A DNA stretch of 64,000 bases from Paracoccus stylophorae (GTDB taxonomy: Bacteria; Pseudomonadota; Alphaproteobacteria; Rhodobacterales; Rhodobacteraceae). The notes below the pieces were generated by a model that saw only the letters and a list, made by a program, of their open reading frames with translations, did not search any database and was not told the DNA's origin. Each line of letters starts with the position of its first letter. Positions within the stretch are counted from its first letter, which is position 1. Both the position numbers and the translations under genes were made by a program. Shown one piece after another: positions 27,149 to 36,535 of the stretch. The DNA is taken from contig NZ_CP067134.1 in the NCBI RefSeq assembly GCF_028553765.1, forward strand, positions 2,833,001 to 2,897,000, written 5' to 3'.

Positions 27149-28030
27149 TCAGCCCTGATCGGCCCCGTCATCGGCGGTGTCGGGGCGCGGTTCGGCGGCT
27201 TGCTTGTCGGCCTCACCGGCCTGATCGGCACCTTGATCGCCGCCCTGATCGGATACCGGCTTGCGGCGGGTGCGCGGTGCGCGGGCCGGTTTCGGCTTGC
27301 TGTCGCGGTCGCCCTCCTGGGCGTCGCTTTCGGGGGTCGGGACCGGACCGGCAGAGGCCGAGTCGTCCGAACTGACCGCATCCGGCAAGCCGCCATCGCC
27401 GGAGGCAGGCTTGACGCGGCGGGTGCGGGCGCGCTGTGGTTTCTGGTCGGGCTGGGCTTTCGGGTCGGCCTGGCCTGACTGATCGCCCGCCTGGGCCGGA
27501 TCGCGCCGCTGGTCGTCCGACAAATCGTCCTGCCGGCGCGGCTGATCCTGCGTGGCACCGTCGCGCCCGCCCTGGCCCCGACCGTTCTGGTCGCGCCCGC
27601 CTTGGTCGCGCCCGCCTTGGTCGCGGCCGCCTTGGTCGCGGCTGGATTGATCGCGCCCGCCCTGATCGCGCCCACCTTGGTCGCGCCCGCCTTGATCGCG
27701 GCCGTTCTGGCCGCCGCCATTGCCATCGCGCGATTGCGACTGGTCGTCGTCGCGGCTTTGATTCTGCTGCTGACGCTCGGTCATTTCGCGCTGCGCCTCG
27801 CCCAGCATGCGCGTGTAATGCTCGGCGTGTTGCAGAAAGCTCTGCTCGGCCACGCGGTCGTTGGACAGTTGCGCGTCGCGGGCCAGCGTCAGGTATTTGT
27901 CGATGATCTGCTGGGGCGTGCCGCGGACCTTGCCCTCGGGCCCCGAGCTGTCGAAGACACGGTTGACGATATTCCCCAGCGAGCGCTGGCGGTTCGACTT
28001 GTTACGCGAACGGGATTTCGATGATCTCAT
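27149..28030 (-). CDS. DUF4167 domain protein with Gly-Arg-Asp-Gln repeats
   Basis: The 293-residue protein starts MRSSKSRSRNKSNRQRSLGN; residues 1-80 are the conserved DUF4167 domain, basic at the front, which suggests nucleic-acid binding though its function is not established. Residues 107-157 are about ten copies of a GGRDQ-like pentapeptide. The rest is low-complexity, charged and probably disordered, alternating acidic and Lys/Arg-rich. It follows prfA and prmC on the same strand. There is no good ribosome site; a GTCT tetranucleotide repeat lies just upstream. Confidence 0.85.
   Translation of the reverse strand: MRSSKSRSRNKSNRQRSLGNIVNRVFDSSGPEGKVRGTPQQIIDKYLTLARDAQLSNDRVAEQSFLQHAEHYTRMLGEAQREMTERQQQNQSRDDDQSQSRDGNGGGQNGRDQGGRDQGGRDQGGRDQSSRDQGGRDQGGRDQGGRDQNGRGQGGRDGATQDQPRRQDDLSDDQRRDPAQAGDQSGQADPKAQPDQKPQRARTRRVKPASGDGGLPDAVSSDDSASAGPVPTPESDAQEGDRDSKPKPARAPRTRRKPVSDQGGDQGADQAGEADKQAAEPRPDTADDGADQG
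27560..27712 (-). repeat. In-frame 15-bp tandem repeat in the DUF4167 gene
   Basis: About ten imperfect 15-base units encode GGRDQ (variants SSRDQ, NGRDQ, NGRGQ). Units stay in frame, so copy number can change without breaking the gene. Confidence 0.85.
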
Positions 28031-28032
28031 CA

Positions 28033-28046
28033 GTCTGTCTGTCTGT
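28033..28046. repeat. Tetranucleotide repeat next to the DUF4167 start
   Basis: Three and a half GTCT units (GACA on the coding strand) begin three bases before the ATG, in the place where a ribosome site would be expected. Confidence 0.6.
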
Positions 28047-28287
28047 AGGTTCCAGGTTGGTCTGGACGGCGTTTCGGGCGGCATCGCGGCGAAATCCGCG
28101 CCTTGCCGTGCAGCCCCGCCTTGCACCTGTGTCAGCGCGCGTCGCGCACCCCATCGGTTTCGGCTTTGTCAGGCTGACCCGTGCGGCGGCTTTGCGGCCC
28201 CGGCACGCGGGTGACTAACCACGCGGCACCGGGGGTTACAAGGAAAAACTTGCCCAGCGGCGGCAATTCCATGCGAAAACCGGCATT

Positions 28288-29112
28288 CTAGGCGTCGAAA
28301 CGGGCCAGAACGACACGATCCCGCCCATCCAGATCGCGGATCAGGCGGGTTTTCGCGCCCTGATCGTGAAATATCCGCGCCACGGGCGCGCCCTGCGTCG
28401 GCCCGATCTCGACCAGCACGTGACCGCCTGCGGTCAGATGCGCCCCCGCGCCGGCGGCAATCGTGCGATAAGCGCTCAGCCCGTCGGCACCGTCGGTCAG
28501 GGCGGCATGGGGTTCCCAATCCAGCACGTCGGGGGCAAGCGATGCCATCTCGTCCAGCGCGATATAGGGCGGATTGGCGACGATCAGATCGAAGCGGCCG
28601 GTCACGCCGTCATACCAGTCGGCCGCGTGGAACGCAGCCGTCACACCGATCAGCTGGGCATTGCGCCGCGCCACGTCAAGGGCGGCGGGCGAGATGTCGG
28701 TGCCCGTCCCCGACGCCCCGCGCCGCGCGGCCAGCAGGGAAATCAGGATCACGCCGGTGCCGGTGCCCATGTCCAGCACGCTGCGCCACGGCAGGTCCAG
28801 CGCAGCCTCGACCAGGGTTTCGGTTTCGGGGCGCGGGTCCAGCGTGTCGCGCGTGACCACAAAGCGGTGGGCATGAAAATCGCGAAAGCCCACGATCTGC
28901 GCGACCGGCTGGCGGGCGGCGCGGGCGGCGATGCAAGCCTCCAGCCGCGCGATCTGGTCATCGGTCAACTCGACATCGTCGGCACCGCGCAGCCGGTCGG
29001 GCGCGATGTCCAGCACGGCGGCCAGGATCCGGTCGGCGTCGCGCGCGCCACCCTCGATCCCGGCTTCGCGCAGCGTGGCGGCGGCCTGCGCGCGCGCCTG
29101 CGACAGAATCAT
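28288..29112 (-). CDS. prmC: Release factor glutamine methyltransferase
   Basis: The 274-residue enzyme methylates the glutamine of the GGQ motif in release factors. It shows an N-terminal helical domain, the SAM loop DMGTGTGVI and the glutamine-binding NPPY. Its ATG overlaps the prfA stop (ATGA), so enzyme and substrate are translationally coupled. The 257 bases after it hold no gene, only the leader of the DUF4167 gene. Confidence 0.95.
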   Translation of the reverse strand: MILSQARAQAAATLREAGIEGGARDADRILAAVLDIAPDRLRGADDVELTDDQIARLEACIAARAARQPVAQIVGFRDFHAHRFVVTRDTLDPRPETETLVEAALDLPWRSVLDMGTGTGVILISLLAARRGASGTGTDISPAALDVARRNAQLIGVTAAFHAADWYDGVTGRFDLIVANPPYIALDEMASLAPDVLDWEPHAALTDGADGLSAYRTIAAGAGAHLTAGGHVLVEIGPTQGAPVARIFHDQGAKTRLIRDLDGRDRVVLARFDA

Positions 29113-30164
29113 GTGTCGGCGGCCAGCCGCGCGGCCTGATCGTGGGCGGTCAGCGCGTCGATGATCTCGGTCAGATCGCCCGCCATCACCCGATCCAGCG
29201 CATAGATGGTCAGGTTGATGCGGTGATCGGTCATCCGGCCCTGCGGGAAATTATAGGTGCGGATGCGTTCGCTGCGGTCGCCCGAGCCGACCTGGCTTTT
29301 GCGGTCGGCGGCGCGTTCGGCATCGGCCTTCTGGCGCTGCATGTCGTAAAGACGCGCGCGCAGCACGGCCATGGCGTTGGCGCGGTTCTGGTGCTGCGAC
29401 TTTTCGGAACTGGTCACGACGATGCCGGTGGGCAGATGGGTGATGCGCACGGCCGAATCGGTGGTGTTCACATGCTGCCCGCCGGCGCCGCTGGCGCGCA
29501 TCGTGTCGATGCGGATATCGCCGGCAGGGATGTCGATATCGGCGTCCTCGGCGGCCTCGGGCAGCACCGCGACGGTGGCGGCGCTGGTGTGGATGCGGCC
29601 GCCCGATTCGGTCTCGGGGACGCGCTGGACGCGATGGACGCCGGATTCGTATTTCAGCCGGGCGAACACGCCCTCGCCCGCGATCCGGGCCACCGCCTCC
29701 TTGACGCCGCCCAACTCGGTCTCGGTCAGATCCAGCATCTGGAACGTCCAGCCCTGCGATTCGGCATGGCGGCGATACATCGCCAGCAGGTCGGCCGCGA
29801 ACAGCGCCGCCTCGTCGCCGCCGGTGCCGGGGCGGATCTCGATGATGGCGGGGCGCGCATCCGCCGCGTCGCGGGGCAGCAGCGCGATGCGCAGATCCTG
29901 CTCAAGCCCCGGCACTTCGTCGCGCAGGCGGGCCAGCTCTTCCTCGGCCAGTTCGCGCAATTCGGGATCGTCCAGCATCGCCCGGGCCTCGGCGATGCCG
30001 TCCTGCGCCGCGCGCCAGCGGGCGATCCGCTCGACCACCGGTTTCAGATCGGCATATTCGCGGCTGATCCGGGCGATGGTGGCGGGATCGGCGCCGGCAT
30101 GCAGCTGCGCTTCGAGAAAATCGAAACGCTGTGTGATCCGGGCAAGACGGTCTTCTGGCAGCAT
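29109..30164 (-). CDS. prfA: Peptide chain release factor 1
   Basis: The 351-residue factor ends translation at UAA and UAG. The GGQ tip is in [16 protein letters not shown], and the codon-recognition tripeptide is PET ([16 protein letters not shown]), a PxT variant of the usual PAT/PVT. Length is normal. It leads the prfA-prmC pair and ends inside the prmC start. Confidence 0.96.
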   Translation of the reverse strand: MLPEDRLARITQRFDFLEAQLHAGADPATIARISREYADLKPVVERIARWRAAQDGIAEARAMLDDPELRELAEEELARLRDEVPGLEQDLRIALLPRDAADARPAIIEIRPGTGGDEAALFAADLLAMYRRHAESQGWTFQMLDLTETELGGVKEAVARIAGEGVFARLKYESGVHRVQRVPETESGGRIHTSAATVAVLPEAAEDADIDIPAGDIRIDTMRASGAGGQHVNTTDSAVRITHLPTGIVVTSSEKSQHQNRANAMAVLRARLYDMQRQKADAERAADRKSQVGSGDRSERIRTYNFPQGRMTDHRINLTIYALDRVMAGDLTEIIDALTAHDQAARLAADT

Positions 30165-30206
30165 CCAAGCCGATTACCCGCCCAGCGGCGCAGGAACAAG
30201 GCGGAT

Positions 30207-30273
30207 GTCTTTGGCGCGGAAATATCCCGGGTGGGGTCCGGGGAGGGCAGCGCCCTTCCCGGCCGCCGCGGGA
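30207..30273 (+). repeat. Dispersed intergenic repeat, copy R3
   Basis: Core GTCTTTGGCGCGGAAATATC followed by an imperfect hairpin (GGGAGGGC / GCCCTTCCC type, 30239-30262). It occupies most of the 115 bases between the agmatinase-family stop and the prfA start. Confidence 0.8.
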
Positions 30274-30279
30274 CGCAAC

Positions 30280-31239
30280 TCAGCGCCGGTTCCAGCCATA
30301 GAGCGCGATCAGCTCCATCGCGACATGGGCGCCGGCCACGGCGGTCGCGCCGGTGGTGTCGTAGGGGGGCGAGACCTCGACCACGTCGCCGCCGATCAGG
30401 TCGAGGCCCGCCAGCCCGCGCAGCAGCGCCGCCGCCTGCCACGATGCCAGCCCGCCCCAGACCGGGGTGCCGGTGCCGGGCGCGAAGGCCGGGTCCAGCG
30501 CGTCGATGTCGAAGGTGACATAGACCGGACGCTGGCCCACCGCCGCACGGATGCGCGCCAGCGTCGCCGCGATGCCGTCCCGATGGACCGACGGCGCGTC
30601 GAGGATCGTCACCCCCATCGTGTCGGGGTTTTCGGTGCGGATGCCGATGCTGACGCTGGCAGAGGGATCGACCGCCCCTTCGCGGATCGCCTTGTACAGA
30701 AACGTGCCGTGGTCGATCCGGTCGGGGTCGTCATCGACCCAGGTGTCGGAATGGGCGTCGAACTGGATCAGCGCCACCGGCCCGCGCCGCGCAGCAAACG
30801 CGCGCAGGATCGGCAGGGTGACGAAATGATCGCCCCCCAGCACCAGCGGCATCGCGCCCGCATCCAGAATGGCGCCCAGATGCGCCTCGATCCGGGGCGG
30901 CACCTCGCGCGTGTTGGCATAGTCGAAGGCCATGTCGCCGTAATCCACCACATGCAGCAGCGACAGCGGGTCGTATCCCCAGCCATAGGGCGGATCGTAA
31001 GGTTGCAGGGTCGAGGCCTCGCGGATGGCGCGCGGCCCGAACCGCGCGCCGGGGCGGTGCGTCACCGCCTGATCGAAAGGGATGCCCGTCACCGCGACAT
31101 CGACGCCGGCCAGATCCTTGGAATAGCGGCGCCGCAGGAAACTGGTCGCGCCGCCGAACGCGTTCTCGAACGACAGGCCGCGCGGATCGTCGCGCGTGAA
31201 GGCCTGATCCACCTGCGTCTTCGCATCTTCCAGCGCCAT
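30280..31239 (-). CDS. speB: Agmatinase / ureohydrolase family enzyme
   Basis: The 319-residue enzyme keeps the binuclear manganese ligands of the arginase superfamily: GGDHFVT, FDAHSDT and FDIDALDPAFAPGTGTP. The PGTGTPVWGG ending is typical of agmatinases, which split agmatine into putrescine and urea. Related guanidinobutyrase and guanidinopropionase enzymes look alike, so the substrate is a likely but unproven call. It is a single gene after repeat R3. Confidence 0.85.
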   Translation of the reverse strand: MALEDAKTQVDQAFTRDDPRGLSFENAFGGATSFLRRRYSKDLAGVDVAVTGIPFDQAVTHRPGARFGPRAIREASTLQPYDPPYGWGYDPLSLLHVVDYGDMAFDYANTREVPPRIEAHLGAILDAGAMPLVLGGDHFVTLPILRAFAARRGPVALIQFDAHSDTWVDDDPDRIDHGTFLYKAIREGAVDPSASVSIGIRTENPDTMGVTILDAPSVHRDGIAATLARIRAAVGQRPVYVTFDIDALDPAFAPGTGTPVWGGLASWQAAALLRGLAGLDLIGGDVVEVSPPYDTTGATAVAGAHVAMELIALYGWNRR

Positions 31240-31341
31240 GAAACCCCCTGCCCGCCGATCCGTCCGGCGATCCGTCCGGCGATCACAGTGCCGCCGCCAC
31301 CGGGCCGCCGCAAGCCCGGCCGCGGCTCCGGCCCGCGCGGC

Positions 31342-31725
31342 TTAGCCCGAGGAGTCGACGCGCTTGGGGGCGCCGGTCGCCATGTCGGTGCCGATATGGG
31401 CCTTGCCGGCCTGTTTCCAGGCGGCAAAGCCGCCATCCATGTGCACGATCCGGTCATGCCCCTGCGACAGCAGCGACCGCGCCACCGATTCGGACCGTTT
31501 CGAGGAGCCGCAATAGAAGACCAGCGTCCGCCCCTGCATCGACGGCAACCGGTCGGCGCGGATCTGCCCCATCGGGGCCAGCAGCGCGCCGTCGATATGT
31601 TCGAACATGTATTCCTGCGGGGTGCGCACGTCGATCACGGCGATCTCGCCCTTTTGCAGCGCCTCATCGACCTCGTCCACGGTCCATGTCTCCAGCGTGC
31701 CCTGTCCGGTGTCCTCGGTCTTCAT
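31342..31725 (-). CDS. Single-domain rhodanese-like sulfurtransferase
   Basis: The 127-residue protein carries IDVRTPQEY and the active loop FYCGSSKRS with C72. It should move sulfane sulfur or act as a persulfide carrier. Its start overlaps the last bases of the upstream metallo-hydrolase gene by 4 bases, so it is coupled to it; this pair recalls the Blh-rhodanese arrangement of hydrogen sulfide detoxification operons. Confidence 0.88.
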   Translation of the reverse strand: MKTEDTGQGTLETWTVDEVDEALQKGEIAVIDVRTPQEYMFEHIDGALLAPMGQIRADRLPSMQGRTLVFYCGSSKRSESVARSLLSQGHDRIVHMDGGFAAWKQAGKAHIGTDMATGAPKRVDSSG

Positions 31726-32630
31726 CGCTTGGGCTCCTCGAACTTGTTTGCGGGGATCTTGAAATAGCTGTGTCCGTCCGCCTCGGGGTCGGGCAGCCGG
31801 CCGGCGCGCAGATTGACCTGCAACGCGTGCAGCATCCGGTCGGGCAAGGACAGCGTGGCGTCGCGCCGTTCGCGGATGCGGACATAGTCTTCGCGCCCGA
31901 CGCCGCCGCCGATATGGGTATTGTGGGCGCGCTGTTCGGCCACGGTCGATTCCCATGCCGGTTCGTCGCGATCCTCGGTCCCGTAATCGTGGCCGATGAA
32001 CAGCCGCATGTCGTCGGGCAGCGCCAGGATCGCCTGAAGGCTGTCGTAAAGCTGGCCGGCATCGCCGCCGGGGAAATCGGCGCGCGAGGTGCCGGCATCG
32101 GGCTGCATGAACGTGTCGTGCACGAAGGCCGCATCGCCCGCCACATAGGTGATCGACCCCAGCGTGTGCCCCGGCGACAGCATGACCCGCACCGGAATCT
32201 CGCCCAGCATGAAACTGTCGCCATCCGCGAACAGACGGTCGAAATCGGCTGCCGGATCGAAGGCTCCGGGCAGGTTGTAGATGTCTTCCCACAGCCGCGC
32301 GATCTGCACGACCTTCTCGCCGATGGCGTTCGGCACGCCGGTGCGGTCCTTCAGCCAGGCCGAAGCCATCAGGTGGTCGGCATGGGGATGGGTATCCAGA
32401 ATCCATTGCAGGTCCAGGCCGCGCCGTTCGATCTGATCCAGCGCCCATTGCGCCGCGTCGTGGCGAATCGAGGCGCTGCGCGGGTCGAAATCCTGCACCA
32501 CGTCGATCAGCGCGGCCTTGTTCGTCGCCACGTCCCAGACCAGATATTGCGCGCTGCCGGTCGGCTTGTCATAAAATCCCAGAACCTGCGGCGAGCCTGC
32601 GCCCCGCGACGGACTTTCCTTGCTGAACAT
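31722..32630 (-). CDS. Metallo-beta-lactamase fold hydrolase, persulfide dioxygenase-like (Blh/ETHE1 type)
   Basis: The 302-residue protein has THPHADHL (H81, H83, D85, H86), GHTLGSI and FIGHDYG, the metal ligands of the ETHE1/Blh group that oxidises glutathione persulfide to sulfite. Only this part of a much longer open frame is coding: the ATG at 32628-32630 follows an AT-rich promoter and the frame beyond it crosses rpsF. The adjacent rhodanese supports a sulfide-related job. No sulfide:quinone reductase or BigR/SqrR regulator gene is in the window. Confidence 0.85.
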   Translation of the reverse strand: MFSKESPSRGAGSPQVLGFYDKPTGSAQYLVWDVATNKAALIDVVQDFDPRSASIRHDAAQWALDQIERRGLDLQWILDTHPHADHLMASAWLKDRTGVPNAIGEKVVQIARLWEDIYNLPGAFDPAADFDRLFADGDSFMLGEIPVRVMLSPGHTLGSITYVAGDAAFVHDTFMQPDAGTSRADFPGGDAGQLYDSLQAILALPDDMRLFIGHDYGTEDRDEPAWESTVAEQRAHNTHIGGGVGREDYVRIRERRDATLSLPDRMLHALQVNLRAGRLPDPEADGHSYFKIPANKFEEPKR

Positions 32631-32642
32631 GACATCCCCCGG

Positions 32643-32680
32643 ATTGTTACATATCGTTATTGGAATATAATCGCGCCCCG
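32643..32680 (-). promoter_or_regulatory. Candidate promoter/operator of the Blh-rhodanese operon
   Basis: An AT-rich patch in GC-rich DNA just upstream of the hydrolase start. On the reverse strand TATATT (32664-32669) is a good -10. Two ATAT motifs ten bases apart overlap it, which could bind a BigR/SqrR-like repressor, but it does not match ATTC-N8-GAAT well. Confidence 0.35.
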
Positions 32681-32763
32681 GCGGAATGTAAGCAAGACTC
32701 GATGTCGCGGCAACCGCGACCCTGACCGGCGCGGGGGCGACCGGGCGGCACGCCCGAATCACC

Positions 32764-32791
32764 TTGCGCCCATGGCGCGCGCCGCTATAAG
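32764..32791 (+). promoter_or_regulatory. Candidate sigma-70 promoter of rpsF-rpsR-rplI
   Basis: TTGCGC (32764-32769), a 16-base spacer and TATAAG (32786-32791) lie about 100 bases upstream of rpsF. The -10 matches five of six bases; the -35 is weaker. Confidence 0.45.
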
Positions 32792-32894
32792 ACGCCTTCC
32801 TTCCGCCGAGACATGCATAACGCGCAACCTCTCGTGGCGGGTGCGGAAGGTCGAAGCCCGCCTGTGAAGTGCGCCCGATGAAGAAAGGATCGCC

Positions 32895-33260
32895 ATGCCT
32901 CTGTATGAGCATGTGCTGATCGCCCGTCAGGACCTGTCGAACACGCAGGCCGAAGGGCTGATCGAACATTTCTCGACCGTGCTGGCCGATAACGGCGGCA
33001 AGGTCGTGGACAACGAATACTGGGGTGTGCGCACCCTCGCCTACAAGATCAACAAGAACCGCAGGGGCCATTACGCCTTCCTGCGCAGCGACGCCCCCTC
33101 GGACGCCGTGCAGGAGATGGAGCGTCTGGCCCGTCTGCATGACGACGTGATGCGCGTGATGACGATCCGCGTGGACGAGCACGAGGAAGGCCCCTCGGTG
33201 CAGATGCAGAAGCGCGAGGAACGCGGCGACCGCCGCGGCGACCGTCGCGACCGGAACTGA
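32895..33260 (+). CDS. rpsF: 30S ribosomal protein S6
   Basis: The 121-residue protein starts MPLYEHVLIARQDLS, the family start, with GAAAGGA upstream. It binds S18 in the platform of the 30S subunit. The C-terminus ends in a charged Arg/Asp/Glu tail. It leads the standard rpsF-rpsR-rplI operon. Confidence 0.97.
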   Translation: MPLYEHVLIARQDLSNTQAEGLIEHFSTVLADNGGKVVDNEYWGVRTLAYKINKNRRGHYAFLRSDAPSDAVQEMERLARLHDDVMRVMTIRVDEHEEGPSVQMQKREERGDRRGDRRDRN

Positions 33261-33272
33261 GGAGACTGATCC

Positions 33273-33500
33273 ATGGCGAACAAACCGTTTTTCCGCCGCC
33301 GCAAGGTCTGCCCGTTCTCGGGCGAGAATGCGCCCAAGATCGACTATAAGGACACGCGCCTGTTGCAGCGTTACATTTCCGAACGCGGCAAGATCGTACC
33401 CTCGCGCATCACCGCCGTGTCGGCCAAGAAGCAGCGCGAACTGGCCCGCGCCATCAAGCGCGCGCGGTTTCTGGCGCTGCTGCCCTATGTCGTGAAGTAA
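33273..33500 (+). CDS. rpsR: 30S ribosomal protein S18
   Basis: The 75-residue protein contains [16 protein letters not shown] and [19 protein letters not shown], conserved in S18. GAGGAG precedes the ATG, and it follows rpsF by 12 bases. No ssb or priB lies between them, as is usual in alphaproteobacteria. Confidence 0.97.
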   Translation: MANKPFFRRRKVCPFSGENAPKIDYKDTRLLQRYISERGKIVPSRITAVSAKKQRELARAIKRARFLALLPYVVK

Positions 33501-33512
33501 GGAGACCGGAAC

Positions 33513-34109
33513 ATGCAAGTCATCCTGCTGGAACGCGTGGCCAAGCTGGGCCAGATGGGCGAAGTGGTGAAGGTGAAAGAGGGTTATGCCCGCAACTTCC
33601 TGCTGCCCCAGGGCAAGGCCCTGCGCGCATCCGACGCCAATATCGCCGCGTTCGAGGATCGCAAGGTCCAACTGGAAGCGCGCAACTCCGAAACCAAGGC
33701 CGAGGCGCAGAAGGTCGCGGACAGGCTGGACGGCAAGACCTTTGTCATCATCCGTTCCGCGTCCGATTCCGGGGCGCTTTACGGGTCGGTGACGACGCGC
33801 GACGCCGCCGATTCGGCCGCCGAGGCCGGGTTCACCATCGACCGCAAGCAGGTCGTGCTGGGCGACCCGATCAAGGAGCTGGGCCTGCACGAGGTCGTGA
33901 TCGTCCTGCACCCCGAGGTCGAGGCGACGATCACGCTGAACGTCGCCCGGTCGAATGAAGAGGCCGAGTTGCAGGCGCAGGGCAAGTCCATCCAGGACGT
34001 GGCCGCCGAAGCCGATGCCGAAGCCGAGTTCGAGATCGCCGAGCTGTTCGACGATATCGGCGGCGCCTCGTCCGAGGACGAGGGCGGCGCGGACGAGGAA
34101 CGCGGCTGA
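33513..34109 (+). CDS. rplI: 50S ribosomal protein L9, with acidic C-terminal extension
   Basis: The 198-residue protein has the L9 N-domain ([28 protein letters not shown]), the long connecting helix and the C-domain. E. coli L9 has 149 residues; the extra C-terminal part is acidic and ends [13 protein letters not shown], a length seen in relatives as I recall. AAGGAG precedes the ATG, 12 bases after rpsR. Confidence 0.96.
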   Translation: MQVILLERVAKLGQMGEVVKVKEGYARNFLLPQGKALRASDANIAAFEDRKVQLEARNSETKAEAQKVADRLDGKTFVIIRSASDSGALYGSVTTRDAADSAAEAGFTIDRKQVVLGDPIKELGLHEVVIVLHPEVEATITLNVARSNEEAELQAQGKSIQDVAAEADAEAEFEIAELFDDIGGASSEDEGGADEERG

Positions 34110-34136
34110 TCGCGTCGCTTTTCCTGCACATCTTCA

Positions 34137-34170
34137 GAACCGCGCCGGACCCCCGGCGCGGTTCTTTCGT
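34137..34170 (+). terminator. Rho-independent terminator of rpsF-rpsR-rplI
   Basis: Perfect 12-bp stem GAACCGCGCCGG / CCGGCGCGGTTC (34137-34148 with 34153-34164, loop ACCC) followed by TTT, 27 bases after rplI. Confidence 0.75.
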
Positions 34171-34278
34171 TCCGGGCTTGAAGCCGCATCCGCGCGCCCG
34201 CAGATGATAAGGTTTGACGCGCCCCCGCCCCTGTGAGACAGCCCTGCAACCTTGAAGTGAACACCCCGAGGAACCGTC

Positions 34279-35289
34279 ATGCATGATGCCCTGACCCGCC
34301 TTCTTGCGGACCGCGACTGGCTGCTGGCCGATGGTGCGACGGGCACCAACCTGTTCAACATGGGGCTGGAGGCCGGCCACCCGCCCGAGTTGTGGAACGT
34401 CGATCACCCCGACCGTATCCGGGCGCTGTATCGCGGCCCGGTCGAGGCCTGGTGCGACCTGTTCCTGACCAACAGTTTCGGCGGCAATGCCAGCCGGCTG
34501 CGGCTGCACAACGCGCAGGGCCGGGTCGGCGAACTGAACCGCGTCGCCGCCGAACTGGCGCGCGAGGTGGCGGATGCCTCGGGCCGCTCGGTCATCGTGG
34601 CCGGCAGCATCGGGCCGACCGGCGACATCATGGCGCCGATGGGCAGCCTGACCCACGAGGTCGCGGTCGAGATGTTTCACGAACAGGCCGAGGCGCTGAA
34701 ACAGGGCGGCGTCGATGTGCTGTGGGTCGAGACGATCAGCGCCGCCGAGGAATACCGCGCCGCCGCCGAAGCCGCGCGTCTGGCCGACATGCCTTGGTGC
34801 GGCACGATGAGTTTCGACACCGCCGGCCGCACCATGATGGGCCTGACCCCCGCCCAGCTTTCGGCGCTGGTCGAAAAGCTGCCCAACCCGCCGGTGGCCT
34901 ATGGCGCCAATTGCGGCGTCGGCGCCTCCGATCTGCTGCGCACCGTGTCGGGTTTCGCCGCCTCGGGCAGCGAACGCCCGCTGATCGCGAAAGGCAATGC
35001 CGGCATCCCGCGGTTCGAGGGCGGACACATCCATTACGACGGCACGCCGGACTTGATGGCCGATTACGCCTGCCTGGCCCGCGATCTGGGGGTGCGGATC
35101 ATCGGCGGCTGCTGCGGCACCATGCCCGAACATCTGCGCGCCATGCGCATCGCGCTGGAAAGCCGCCCGCGCGGCGAACGCCCGTCGCTTGAGACGATCA
35201 CACGCCAGCTTGGCGGGTTCAGCTCGGCCAGCGACGGGTCCGACGATTCAGGCCCCGGCCGCGAACGGCGCGGTCGCCGGCGCAGCTAG
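34279..35289 (+). CDS. bmt: Homocysteine S-methyltransferase (annotated family name: betaine-homocysteine methyltransferase)
   Basis: The 336-residue protein is a homocysteine-binding TIM barrel. The zinc cysteines are C212 (NCGVG) and C278-C279 (GGCCG). It makes methionine from homocysteine. Databases call it Bmt, but in Phaeobacter inhibens mutant-fitness work placed the equivalent protein as the homocysteine domain of a split, cobalamin-dependent methionine synthase. The corrinoid protein gene at 36536 supports that reading here. The last 35 residues are a low-complexity Ser/Gly/Arg tail. The start has GAGGAA upstream. Confidence 0.88.
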   Translation: MHDALTRLLADRDWLLADGATGTNLFNMGLEAGHPPELWNVDHPDRIRALYRGPVEAWCDLFLTNSFGGNASRLRLHNAQGRVGELNRVAAELAREVADASGRSVIVAGSIGPTGDIMAPMGSLTHEVAVEMFHEQAEALKQGGVDVLWVETISAAEEYRAAAEAARLADMPWCGTMSFDTAGRTMMGLTPAQLSALVEKLPNPPVAYGANCGVGASDLLRTVSGFAASGSERPLIAKGNAGIPRFEGGHIHYDGTPDLMADYACLARDLGVRIIGGCCGTMPEHLRAMRIALESRPRGERPSLETITRQLGGFSSASDGSDDSGPGRERRGRRRS

Positions 35290-35312
35290 CGCCGCATCGG
35301 GGCAGCGGATCG

Positions 35313-36392
35313 TCAGAACAGCGACAGCTGGTCGCCTGCGCGAGGCGGCGGGCCGAAGCGGGTGCAGTCAAGCTGCGGCGCCGCCTGGCGAAAGCCCAGC
35401 CGCGTCCGCGCAAGGCGGAACCGTTTCAGCGCCAGTTCCGCCTCGATCCCTGCGCCGCGGAAGCGGTGGCCGAAACGCGGATCGTTGTCGCGCCCGCCGC
35501 GCATCGCCTGCACGCGGTTCATCACATGCGCGGCCATGCCGGGACGGTGCCGGTCCAGCCAGTCGCGGAACAGCGGCGCAACCTCGTGCGGCAGGCGCAG
35601 CGGGATCATGCTGGCGGTGGTTGCGCCCGCCTGGCGCGCGGCGGTCAGGATCGCCTCGATCTCGGGCTCGGTCAGAACCGGGATCACCGGCGCGACCATC
35701 ACCCGCACCGGCACGCCGGCATCGGCCAGTTCGCGGATCATCCGCAGCCGCGTGGCCGGTGCGGGTGCGCGCGGCTCAAGCGCGCGGGCCAGCGGCGGAT
35801 CCAGCGTCGTCACGCTGATGCCCACGGCCGCCTGCCCCTTGGCCGCCATCCCGGCCCACAGATCCAGATCGCGCAGCACCGTCTGGCCGCGCGTCACCAG
35901 CGTGACCGGGTGGTTCCAGTCGCGCAGCACGCGCAGGATGCCGGGCATGATCGCCAGCTTCGATTCGATCGGCTGATAGGGGTCGGTATTCGTGCCCAGC
36001 GCGATCGGCGCGGGCTTGTAGGACGGCCGCGCCAGTTCGCGTTCCAGCAGCCGGGCGGCATCGGGCTTGGCGGTGATCTTCGTTTCGAAATCCAGCCCCG
36101 GCGACAGTCCCAGATAGGCGTGGCTGGGACGGGCATAGCAATAGATGCAGCCATGTTCGCAGCCGCGATAAGGGTTGATCGACCGGTCGAAGGAGATGTC
36201 GGGCGAGGTGTTGCGGGTGATGATGCTGCGCGGCTTTTCCGTCACCACCTCGGTCCGCAGCAGATGCGCCTCTTCGGGGATGTCCCAGCCGTCGGAGTCG
36301 CGTTCGCGGCGATACGGCTCGAACCGTCCGTCGGGGCGTGTGTCGGCGCCGCGCGCCTTGAGGAGTCGGTCGGGATCGCGGGGTGGCGGCAT
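35313..36392 (-). CDS. Radical SAM protein, PA0069 / SplB-like family
   Basis: The protein has about 359 residues. The cluster motif is CEHGCIYCYARP, near the N-terminus after INPYRG, and a conserved TNTDPYQPIE follows, both typical of PA0069-family proteins, relatives of spore photoproduct lyase. Function is not established. Starts at 36392 (MPPPRDPDRLL) or 36410 (MFYNTPM) are both possible; neither has a clear ribosome site. It lies between bmt and the corrinoid gene, on the opposite strand. Confidence 0.83.
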   Translation of the reverse strand: MPPPRDPDRLLKARGADTRPDGRFEPYRRERDSDGWDIPEEAHLLRTEVVTEKPRSIITRNTSPDISFDRSINPYRGCEHGCIYCYARPSHAYLGLSPGLDFETKITAKPDAARLLERELARPSYKPAPIALGTNTDPYQPIESKLAIMPGILRVLRDWNHPVTLVTRGQTVLRDLDLWAGMAAKGQAAVGISVTTLDPPLARALEPRAPAPATRLRMIRELADAGVPVRVMVAPVIPVLTEPEIEAILTAARQAGATTASMIPLRLPHEVAPLFRDWLDRHRPGMAAHVMNRVQAMRGGRDNDPRFGHRFRGAGIEAELALKRFRLARTRLGFRQAAPQLDCTRFGPPPRAGDQLSLF

Positions 36393-36535
36393 GGGCGTGT
36401 TATAGAACATTACAGGAACAGGCGCCAGCGATTCGGTGCGCGCGTCGCCGCCGGCCCCTGCGAGGTCGCTTTGAGCCGTCCGGATCGGCCGAATACCGGC
36501 CATTCGAGAGGGAACAGACACGCAGGAGCCGCGCC

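Noticed and set aside
27563..27712. Short regular repeats that resemble a CRISPR array
   Set aside because: The units are 15 bases, in frame, encode GGRDQ, and have no unique spacers or cas genes. They are coding repeats.
31722..33911. One 729-residue reverse frame across the hydrolase and rplI
   Set aside because: Only 31722-32630 matches the metallo-hydrolase; the rest is antisense to rpsF, rpsR and rplI.
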